A stretch of DNA of 64,000 nucleotides. Source: Owenia fusiformis. Lineage: Eukaryota; Annelida; Polychaeta; Sabellida; Oweniidae. The translations under genes and the position numbers were made by a program. The stretch is from assembly GCA_903813345.2 (NCBI GenBank), contig CAIIXF020000008.1, positions 17,842,822 to 17,906,821 on the forward strand, read 5' to 3'. The number at the start of each line of letters is the position of its first letter. Position 1 is the first letter of the stretch. Under the pieces are notes generated by a model. The model searched no databases. It saw only the letters and a program-made list of their open reading frames with translations, and was not told where the DNA came from. Shown here piece by piece: positions 54,546 to 64,000 of the stretch.

Positions 54546-57500
54546 AATTTTTTAATTCAAACAAAACCATGATGGCCAGGACATCTTTTAAGAAATATTC
54601 CTCTATGTGAGTTGTAAATTAAAAATTGTATAACTTTTTATCAATTTTTATTCACCATCATGTTCTGCTATTGCCATCACTAAGAACTAAGCGAGTATTT
54701 TAATCGTGTTTTATAAGTATTGACGTTCATATTTCCGACGAATAATTTACATTCGTATTTTTCTGACTGAGTTACATAGCCGCCATTTTAAAATCTGAAT
54801 AATGGAAATAATTTTTTGTGGTGTTCCATGATGAGGCTCGTCGCTCGGAAATATTTTCGCTTCGTTGTTTTTTTCCTGGCTACGCCACTGGAGTCCCCTG
54901 GATCAGCCAGTGGAACTAGTTGCAGACTGTTTTTATTCATTTATTCATTGAAAATTGATGCCGATCGGGTTAAAATGTGTATGAATGCATTTAACGAAGC
55001 TACGGGTTCGCACGTGGTATTTACGAACTTTATAGATTTTCTGGGACGGAAAGGCGCTCTGACAGAACTTCGAGCCTCTTCAAAATTATGACGGTGTTTA
55101 TCAGACTGTGTTCATCTCCATTGTCATTGTCCATCATGTTCGCACTCGCTGCAGACGGATCCAATCCGATCGAATTACATCTTTTTGTCAGTCATATATA
55201 GTACCCTGGAAGTAGGTCAAAAATGAAATAAATTGTTCTGAAAAACTTGACAACACGTTTTCTTTCTTGCCGATTTTAAAAGTTGGTTCTCGTTACGATC
55301 CGTTTTAGGAGATGAAACTTACTGTTTATGCGATTTTGGGGGGTTTGCATCACTGCGAGCGAAGCAAGCCCAAAAATATACGGAAATTTACATTATGTAT
55401 GGTGCATTCTAAGCATTATATAACTATAACTCATTAAAGTTTTTCAATACATTTTACAAGATTGCTTTTTCCTTTTTTGTGGGGGTGGGGATGCAATTGC
55501 ACCCATCGCATCCCCTAGCTAGGCCCATGGTACGATCACTAGGATTTTATTTTCAGTTCGGTTAACCACGTTTTAAGATTTTTAGGACGGGATGTGCCTG
55601 GGGGATATGACGGTTTCAGAACTTGGTTTGATCGAATTTTGCCACTTATACTCGGTAACTAGGAAACAAAATTCAATATATTACAATCTAAAATGAAAAT
55701 ATGATTATTGTAATCTTTAATCTTACAATAATCACCCAAGACATTATGTTACTTTTCAATTAATCGACAAAACAAATATTCGTATGCAACTTATTCTTAT
55801 CAACGCATTGGTTGAGAATACACTTACAATACACAAACAAATAAGTTTTGATGCGTTATGTAACGCTCAATACACGTCGTGTTGCTCGCGACAATAGGCA
55901 AGGAGCCGAACTACTGTACCGTAAGTGATCATGTTATGTTGATCCATGGCTAAGAACTTAAAGGTCTTTTAATAAAGGTGGAGGAAACGTTCAGAAAAAA
56001 TGACTTCAATCGCGTTGATGACTTACGCTACACAGAGATATGTTTGAAGGCCAATGAATCTGTTCTTTTTGTGGTTTGCCAGAATACTCTCTCTGCATCT
56101 AACTTTTTTTCATTTTGGAACGCGCGATACAAATATTTGCATATTGGAAAAACTACATTTTTAGTTAAAATCTATATATGGTTCTGTAATATTGCCAATC
56201 ACACACGAACATGAACAACTGACATACGCAAGTAAGTCAGTATTCTATATGGTTTTTAGGTTTTGGATGTTTTTAAGATCCTCTTATAGAGTTGACCATG
56301 CTTCTTAATCTCATGTTCAAAGGTGAGATGAACGAAATAGTATTACCGATATCTTTCGATAGAATGTTCAGAAACGTTAATCAGCTTTTGAATTTCTCTA
56401 TGACGATAAACAAGATTTAGACGACAGCACGAACGCATGTTTACGTGTTCAAGAGTTGTGCAACTTTATCAAATACATACGATTATAGATTGAATACTAA
56501 AGATTTCGTAAACTACTTGAGAACTTGGTTTTATGCTTCGATCAAATGAAGACCTCATAACACCATTGAAGACTTTCTAGTAAAAAAATCATTTTAGAAA
56601 AATAGTCATACTTGCTACTATTGGAATATTTGCTCGGTCGAACCAATATGAACCAAAACATACGTAATCAGGAAGACCATCCTGAAGTGAAATCCTGAAG
56701 TATCACTTTAAAGCATTCATGAAGGTTTTCACGACAAGCCAGGAAAAGCGAAGAAACACAGATATTGGTGTGAAAACTAAAAACTCTAGTGGTACCAAAA
56801 ATAGACGGCGGAACACCAGCGTAGAAACAACAAAATAATTGATAGAAAATACACAATGTCACAGTCTGGGTGAGCAGTAGAGCCATAAACATTTAACGTG
56901 TCTAAAATTAAGGTTCCAATTCCCGGTCCAATTAAAGTGAAAGTCTGATATCAGAAGCATATTCAATCGCTCCAACAAATATTGACACATGGTGTTATGA
57001 TATTTGTGTAACTCCTAGGGATAACAATAAGTTAACACAACTCTACATAAGTGATATCCCGGAGTCTCTCTTAGCGATGTTGGAATAACTTTAGGAAGCG
57101 GAAATTAGGTAAGTAACTAAGGTGAATTTCACAGAATTTGAAAACTAGATATCAATAATTAAATTAGGTCTATTGTAGTCAAAACTGTCACCATTGTCAT
57201 TTCCCTTTACCAGAATGTCGAACGGCCATTTTGGAAATGAAGTTTTAAAAGTATTGTGCTTTATGATCGACAAAGTAGTGTTGAAAACGATTACAAAACA
57301 TTCAATACGGTCATGCCGCTTTTGCTTGAAAGTAGGTTTTCTTTCTCTAATGAGATTGTACGCATGACTGACCTCATATCCTGGTCAGATTCATAGAGTT
57401 ACATTAAATGTTTGAATTAATTTCCATGGTAGCCGAAAGTTGACAACAATTCAGGAATTGTTGCTATATTACAAGTCAATAGCAACACTTGAGGTTATCC

Positions 57501-58555
57501 TTGTTATCTTCTGCTTTTGTTTCATATCACTTATCAAATACAACGTATTTAAACTTCAGATAATACAATTTTGACTATTGAAATGTCTACTTTGAGTCCA
57601 ACAGTCCTTTAAATTACTTTAAATCTACTTTAAAGTAGCAACAATTAAGAAAATCCAAGTGAATTTGAGAGTTGTTAAAAATTAACTTTTGTTTCTAGGA
57701 TAGTTTCAATTTAAAACTTTTAAAGAAATGAACAAGTGAATTGTATATCTCGCTCTATCAGTTAACATTCTATATATTGAATTGTATTGGAGATCATTGA
57801 TTGATAGGAAGACCAACTATGTTTTCATTGTATTGATTAGAGACTCATAGGTCACAATTAAAGATAGCATGACTTCTGATGCTAAGACTATGTGAAAGTC
57901 CTCGATTTTATACAGCATAATCAATGGCGAATCCAGTGGGGGATGGGCATACAAAAAATTTAAAAATTTCCAAATTTTTTGCCTGACTCAAAATTTGCCC
58001 CCCCCCCAAACCTTTTAGCTTCTGGACCCGCCAGTGATAATTGTTGTTTTTTCAATTTCAGACTCGTATATGAAGTTGGTAACAATATAATTGAGGAAAC
58101 GTGTTTTTTTTCAGAGTAACGCAGCAAAGTTATGACAACGATGGATATAAAATCATTGAGTCCGTGATATTACAACAACCAAGTCTAGCTGATCAGCCAT
58201 GATGTCTACACGCTACCAGTTATTTATTATACATTTTACGGGGCAGTGCCATGATCTTGGACTGTTAGATTCTGTCGTAACGACCTTCTTGTGAAACGGG
58301 GACTTACTATATCAAACATTTATTGTCGTTTGATGTGCAATAAATAAAAAAAATCGACTAAAATACATTCAGGAAATTGTTAACAACACGCAATTGCAAA
58401 ATAAACTGCCCATGTAAAATGGATATTAATTCTATAAATCAGTGATTATACCAGATCATATAAATTCACTCTGGGAAGTTAAAACGATAAATAGTTAGAA
58501 CTGACACAATTCTAAAGTAACGAAACAGCGGAACAGAATATAGCAAACAACTAAT
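54546..58555. other. Intergenic, no supported gene
   Basis: Four kilobases of AT-rich DNA. The 91-codon frame at 54816-55091 and the 78-codon frame at 55978-56214 show no domain, splice signal or codon bias. A C-run (10 C) lies at about 58000. The 5' flank of the gene at 58556 should hold its promoter and any upstream non-coding exon, which I cannot place. Confidence 0.4.
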
Positions 58556-60694
58556 ATGACGACCCGCACAAATACGAGGATAACGCTCAGCTGCAAGCCA
58601 GCGAAGGTGGGGTATTCCGAAATAAATAAAACGGTAGAATCGAAAAATAGAGTGGAAAGCCAAATGTTGGAATTTCAACAAAAACATTTAGAGCTTTCCA
58701 AGAATATCCTTAGTGCGGATATAAACAAAGCCCAGGAAACGATGCGCAAGAGGATGGAACGTTTGAAGCTTAAGCTGGAGGATAGTAAAAAACGGCGCAA
58801 ACAGAAACACAGTGACGAGAAAATACGAGTGGCTAATGATGACCTAAGAAAAGATATTGATCCCGATGACCAAAACGGTATGATAGCTGATCCCGCCAAG
58901 AAGCAGGCTTCCGATGCTGCCCAAACTCCCCCTAATAGCGTGACATTTGGTAGTAATCCTAGCATTCATCGAAGTGATACCACACGACCAAGAAATGGGT
59001 TTGCTGGCGGGAGTCATAATAGAAACAACAGTTTCACAAACATAGACTTATTGAAATCTCACAACTTCCGTGATGTTCCCGGGGGATTAAGCCGAAATAA
59101 CAGTTTCCATGGAAGTATGGGCGATATACCGAGTAGACCAGGTAGCCGCAACGGTAGCTTCCACAGAAGAAGTAACACGTTACCCCTCGGTCGCAGTGAT
59201 AGTTTCACTAGTAAACGTGGCCCGGGATCCATATCTTCGATTCGAAGCTCTAAAAGCTCCAGTTCCGGGAGCAGCGCCCAATCAGTGTATAAAGTCAAAC
59301 ACAAACGGACTGTACATTACCAGAAATTCGAAGTAATCGATGTAGACTTCCCTCTTACGGCTCCAGAGGCTATAAGCTCAGTGAGAAGACAGAGAGGAGA
59401 CTCGCTCCTCTCGAGTAGAAGTCGCCACCTCAACAAAGCAATGGATAACTTAGAAGCCACGCAGAAATCACACAGGGAAGAGGAGAACGAAATGCATCAA
59501 CACATACAGGCTTTAGAACAAGAGACGGGGCTGACGTTGAATATCAAAAGAACAACGCTATCTCCAAGGACGAAAGATACGAGGCTAGAGACACCATTAC
59601 CTCCCAACGCACATTCAAAGCAAAACAGTGCTACAGAAAAGCCACCCGGTATTAAAATGGACTCGTCTACTACTACACCTACTATGTTTATCAAGCTCCC
59701 TGAAAATGTTCACACCAAAGAAAAATTTGCCAATGTCACCGATGGCGACCTGCCAGAATCAACAACCCCAGCACAACTGAAAGTTCACCTCGCTCTGCCA
59801 AACATAACTTTACAGAATAAAGAGGATGCAGTCGGTGAGGATACGCCAACTGATGCCAACATGGGGTCAATCACTGCGGTAACAACATTGCCGGGAATTC
59901 TTAAAACATCTGAAATAAATGACAATAGGATAACCTTAAATGACCGGATCGATCAAAGTCCAACGGACATGGATGGAGAAATTGATGAAATGAACGAATC
60001 AGCTAGAAACGTGAGAATATACTCACTTCCGAAGATAAACATTTATTGTGAAATCGAGGAGAATCCATTTGACGTTGGTCAAATTCCCGAACCATCTAGA
60101 CCCCGTGATCTCATTGATGACGTACCCGAAGACAAAATGTACGCCTGGCTAGGATTCGAATCACAGGAACAACTGGATACTATTCAAGAAGCCAAACGAG
60201 TAGCCACAGAGAGGGCAGCAGCTAATAAGAAACAAAACAGGCCAGCTTTACCAAAGCTAGAAGAATCACCCGAAACACCAATCGATATTCGCCCACATAC
60301 AGCGGACCTTATATCAACTAAAAGAACAGTGGGAACTAAAGAAGATGTGCGGGATAGATTCGATAGTATAAGCACAGACTCGGAGGAAGAAGACGAAGAA
60401 CTTACAGACCAACGATTTGAAGTCTTCGACAAAGATAAAATCAAACCAAAGAAACAGAAATCGTCGGGTAATGACAAAATTAAAGCTCAAACTCTTAAAA
60501 TGGAAGCTAATGCAAAGAAGGAGAACGCACAATGCGCGGAAAAACTTGCGATTGTTCCAACTGCTATGCATATTAACTCTGCTAGGGAGAAGTTCAGGGT
60601 GGCAGTAAAGACAGTACTCGCAGTTAAATATTTCAATATGCTGCCCCCTGGAAGAGACATTACATCATCTAAATCGAGTGGTTCACGAGCCTGA
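58556..60694 (+). CDS. Uncharacterised 712-aa protein: coiled coil plus RNxSF serine repeats
   Basis: One uninterrupted frame of 712 codons from ATG 58556 to TGA 60694, clearly richer in G+C than its surroundings. I do not recognise the family. Residues about 28-90 are a highly charged predicted coiled coil (heptads through QQKHLELSKNI and KRMERLKLKLE), ending in a basic run KKRRKQK. Residues 155-220 contain RNNSF (157), RNNSF (180), RNGSF (198), RRSNTLP (204) and RSDSF (213), repeated basophilic-kinase / 14-3-3-like sites. 225-242 is a serine tract. The middle is disordered, rich in T and P. About 605-620 is acidic (SEEEDEELTD), and the C-terminus has a short hydrophobic helix (FRVAVKTVLAVKYFNM). 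No signal peptide or membrane span. Probably an intracellular scaffold or cytoskeleton-linked phosphoprotein (inference). It may be single-exon or the large coding exon of a longer gene. Confidence 0.8.
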   Translation: MTTRTNTRITLSCKPAKVGYSEINKTVESKNRVESQMLEFQQKHLELSKNILSADINKAQETMRKRMERLKLKLEDSKKRRKQKHSDEKIRVANDDLRKDIDPDDQNGMIADPAKKQASDAAQTPPNSVTFGSNPSIHRSDTTRPRNGFAGGSHNRNNSFTNIDLLKSHNFRDVPGGLSRNNSFHGSMGDIPSRPGSRNGSFHRRSNTLPLGRSDSFTSKRGPGSISSIRSSKSSSSGSSAQSVYKVKHKRTVHYQKFEVIDVDFPLTAPEAISSVRRQRGDSLLSSRSRHLNKAMDNLEATQKSHREEENEMHQHIQALEQETGLTLNIKRTTLSPRTKDTRLETPLPPNAHSKQNSATEKPPGIKMDSSTTTPTMFIKLPENVHTKEKFANVTDGDLPESTTPAQLKVHLALPNITLQNKEDAVGEDTPTDANMGSITAVTTLPGILKTSEINDNRITLNDRIDQSPTDMDGEIDEMNESARNVRIYSLPKINIYCEIEENPFDVGQIPEPSRPRDLIDDVPEDKMYAWLGFESQEQLDTIQEAKRVATERAAANKKQNRPALPKLEESPETPIDIRPHTADLISTKRTVGTKEDVRDRFDSISTDSEEEDEELTDQRFEVFDKDKIKPKKQKSSGNDKIKAQTLKMEANAKKENAQCAEKLAIVPTAMHINSAREKFRVAVKTVLAVKYFNMLPPGRDITSSKSSGSRA

Positions 60695-62700
60695 ATGTGT
60701 TCAAGGGTTTACGTGCAAATACTTCCTGATTTGCCATAAAATGGAAGGAAATATAAGATCTAAATGGTTACATATACAAATCTCATTGTATTGAGACTTA
60801 AAGTTCATTGAAAAGTAAAAAATGTAAATATCAGATCTCATCTGGAAATATCTTCTTTCGATACCTAGCGAATTTAGCCCTTGTAAACATATTTCATTGT
60901 GATTTGACGAGCTGGTAAGGAGATGAGATTTTCCCTGAATCATATTGCATTTCATTTACGTACAACACACTTTTGATATTTCTACTTTACCGTTTAAAAA
61001 TTTTGAAATGCAAGTTTGAAACAATGAGGTTCTTTGAGAAAAATGTCAAAATCTAAAATGTTTCGAAAAAAGTGGCACGATCTCGAAACAATCAAGACTA
61101 GAACATGATGTCAAGAAAAATCGTCAAAACGAGAATTACTATTTTGATTTTCATACAAAGACAAAATAATGTTTAAGGCCTGTTGAACATTCTTGAAAGT
61201 GCCACATACCAAAGCATAGTCTACCTACGATCCTCTGTGACCCACCCCTCTACTTGTCTAAACACCTTCTCACACTTGTTGTGGCGAGGGTGTCACAACG
61301 GCTTGTAACTGGACTAGCCAAAGCACTGGAAATCAATTATGAGTGTAGTTTTTTTTCACTATTACTTTATAATACTTATAACAGGAGCATTACTTAAAAA
61401 TCTCCTGGAAAAAATCAAATCTGTTTTATAAAACTTGGTTCGTCTTGTGTTTTGTTAAAAAAAGTCAACGCCTAAGATCCACTATTATATTAGAAAACTT
61501 TTTTGTACCAATTATTGGTTGTCAATTTGCCAGCTTGTTTAGCATATTCCAAACACAGGTTCTAAGCAATTCATAGTAGGCTATTAGCCTAAAGTTAAAA
61601 CACAATATCATGTTCTTTTAAACATTTACGTTTATTACACAATCACAAACAATACAATATAAAATCGGCATACAGTATACTTGTAAATATGTAAGAATAA
61701 GTCATATTACTAAATAAAAATATCTAAATAAAAAATCACAGAACTCATTTGGCTCCTAATAATTAGAGAGAGAAAAATATCTAATTTTAAACAATCACAA
61801 TATTTTCCCCAGAATTAAAGTTCACTGGTTACCTTATTGTGACGTATAGCAATACACTTTTGTCATATATTCAAACTTTTCTGTAAATTATAACCTTAAT
61901 GCATGTTTTAAGCGATTAAAGCTTGCAATGTAATACTAAAAATGACTTGCTAACCAAACAAATGGCAAAAAATAAATAAATATTTATATGTAAATAATTA
62001 AACTTTTTGTCCATTTTATAAGCATCATATATAACTTATATATAAATACATTTATAAGTTTATGCAGACTACATATTCACATTTAGACAAATAATATACA
62101 TATATATCACAATAAACACAAAATTCATTATCACACACATTTTTAACATTGACTATAATTTGTTTAATACTATTTCAATAACTAATACACACAGTAAAAC
62201 CTGTATCAAGTGAACACCATTGGCGCGAGCCTCATGTAGTACTTTCTATCTTGAATTTAACTCACGCCATTGCTTAAGGAAAAAGGCCGAGATTCTATGA
62301 TATGTGGCGCAATATATGACCGAAAATATTATTCTGTTCCATGCCAAAAAAAAACAAAATCGCGTAGAGATTAAGGTCTTTCGCAATTGACAGAACAAAA
62401 TCTGAGATCATATATTTGCCATAAATCATAGAATCAAGGTCTTTGTAACGATTCTATTTATGATTAATGAACAATATAATAAACAAACCAGAAAAACAAC
62501 TTCTTGCAATTATGAAATTTAGCGGTCATACATGCTTGAATATAGACCAGTAAATCAATTGTTCTAGTTATTGTGACGTCACGTATCGAATTAGAATTTA
62601 ATCTATAACATATACTGGCCAATCTAAAATTGAAAAATTCAAACCCATTAAAGAGGTGTTCACTAAAACAGGTTTTACTTTGCCATATTTAATACTGTGA
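60695..62700. other. 3' flank of the 712-aa gene and AT-rich intergenic DNA
   Basis: It contains several AATAAA-type words from about 61715 onward that could end the transcript, and a 500-bp stretch of very high A+T (about 61640-62160). A short inverted element-like pair (GAACACCATT near 62212 and its inverse region near 62655) was not convincing. No gene. Confidence 0.4.
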
Positions 62701-62717
62701 CTAAAATGGAAAAACAT

Positions 62718-64000
62718 CCTAGGCGATGACAACTTTAAAAATTCTGCTAATGAAGAACAAACATACAAACATGGCATGTCTAATCTCATTAAAAATGTAA
62801 CAACAAATTGATAGGAATGTAAATTCAAAATTATCTTAATCACTTTATGACTTTTAAGTACAAATAAAAATGTACTTCATAGATTGTGAATTGGCCAAAA
62901 GAAAAAATGAAACAACAAAATGATAGGAATGCAAATTCAAAATTATCTAAATTACTTTATGACTTTTAAGTACAAATAAAAATGTACTTCATAGATTGTG
63001 AATTGGCCAAAAGAACTTTACACTGCTATACAATGGAATGACTTAGAAGAAGGATGCTTGATATCAGGCATTGAATTCATACAAATCATAAAGATAAATT
63101 TTGTGACTGGAACTTGTGTGACTGGAATTTTAGAGCTCCTGAAAAATCATATATCGCCTCATTGACACTTTATAAATGGCACAGCTTTGGAATGACACCG
63201 GGATGGAATGACACCACTATAGAATGACACCACTATTGAATAATAAAATAATTAGAATTGGGCCTCCGTCATTAGAACTTTATGAATGACACTTGACTAG
63301 TATGGTATGACGCCTCTATTGACTTACATCAGTATGAAATGTGGATTATTAAATCTTAAACAGATTAAAATTGGACCCAAGTTATGACTTCATGTGTAAC
63401 AATGGTAATGACTTTAAGAATATCACACATCCTAGGCGATGACAACATTAACAATTCTGCTAATGAAGAACAAACATACAAACATGGCATGTCTAATCTC
63501 ATTAAAAATGTAACAACAAAAAAATGATAGGAATGTGAATTCAAAATTATCTAAATCACTTTATGACTTTTAAGTACAAATAAAAATGTACTTCATAGAT
63601 TGTGAATTGGCCAAAAGAACTATACACTGCTATACAATGGAATGACTTAGAAGAAGGATGCTTGATAGCAGGCATTGAATTCATACAAATCATAAAGATA
63701 AATTTTGTGACTGGAAATTTTGTGACTGGAATTTTAGAGCTCCTGAAAATCATATATTGCCTCATTGACACTTTATAAATGGCACAACTTTGGAATGACA
63801 CCGGGATGGAATGACACCACTATAGAATGACACCACTATTGAATAATAGCAGTATGAAATGGGGATTCTTAAATCTTAATATAAATAATTAGAATTGGGC
63901 TTCTGTCATTAGAATTTTATGAATAACACTTGACTAGTATGGTATGACACCTCTATTGACTGACATCAATATGGAATGTGGAATGTGGACTATTAAATCT
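62718..64000. repeat. Tandem duplication, unit about 713 bp, running off the window
   Basis: CCTAGGCGATGACAAC at 62718 recurs at 63431, and the sequence that follows is repeated with about 95 percent identity to the window end. Inside the first unit a block of about 105 bp (ACTTTATGACTTTTAAGTAC, then TGTGAATTGGCCAAAAG) is itself doubled (62840-62900, 62955-63015). The word GAATGACACCACTAT is repeated several times in each unit. Non-coding. Confidence 0.8.

Noticed and set aside
54816-55091. 91-codon frame starting MWCSMMRLVARKYF
   Set aside because: A hydrophobic segment gives a secretory look, but there is no cleavage site, domain, splice site or composition change to support a gene.

Overview
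This window is nuclear DNA of an invertebrate animal. It is AT-rich, its host genes are split by GT-AG introns, and it carries Metazoa-only extracellular modules (EGF-like, F5/8 type C/discoidin, PAN/apple, collagen Gly-X-Y, fibrinogen-related domain). Repeats are dense: Ty3/Gypsy, a Tx1/L1-like LINE, tRNA-derived SINEs and many palindromic MITEs. A marine lophotrochozoan (mollusc, annelid, brachiopod or similar) is my best guess, but it is an inference. Bases 2684-3183 are an assembly gap of exactly 500 N.

Layout, left third. Positions 1-2683 hold two exons of an unrecognised minus-strand gene and a long foldback element that ends at the gap. Positions 3184-15242 are a Ty3/Gypsy retrotransposon on the minus strand: 2.26 kb LTRs full of internal satellites, gag, pol in the -1 frame behind an A-AAA-AAC slippery site, a pol broken by a frameshift near the integrase C-terminus, and an extra 3' ORF with C2H2 zinc fingers and a C-terminal PLDLS (CtBP-type) motif. 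The right LTR and about 3 kb of flank (13373-18237) are duplicated head to tail at 18238-23101. Each copy carries a 531-bp foldback element with a 9-bp target duplication. A satellite-bearing element follows, to 24354.

Middle third. After a few MITEs come three host genes on the minus strand, all of recognition-type architecture. They are a type II membrane receptor (28033-41287, 423 aa: tyrosine-motif tail, membrane span, stalk, three EGF, discoidin), a secreted PAN-discoidin protein (43220-47702, 267 aa) and a ficolin-like collagen-fibrinogen protein (48868-51399). The last is interrupted inside its fibrinogen exon by a 540-bp near-perfect palindrome with 5-bp target duplications. Exon phases join perfectly in all three. 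The receptor's large intron 3 contains a chain of four Harbinger-like MITEs, one of which was hit by a 5'-truncated LINE with a 13-bp target duplication.

Right third. A 56-bp-class minisatellite (52.1-53.3 kb) and a tRNA-derived SINE (54.2 kb) are followed by about 4 kb with nothing recognised. Next is one intronless-looking plus-strand gene of 712 aa (58556-60694) with a coiled coil and serine-rich RNxSF repeats, not recognised. AT-rich DNA follows, with a roughly 713-bp tandem duplication running off the end.

The three recognition genes share strand and neighbourhood, and two share a homologous discoidin module with identical intron phases. I read them as a small innate-recognition cluster expanded by tandem duplication and exon shuffling, in a region that transposons are actively reshaping.
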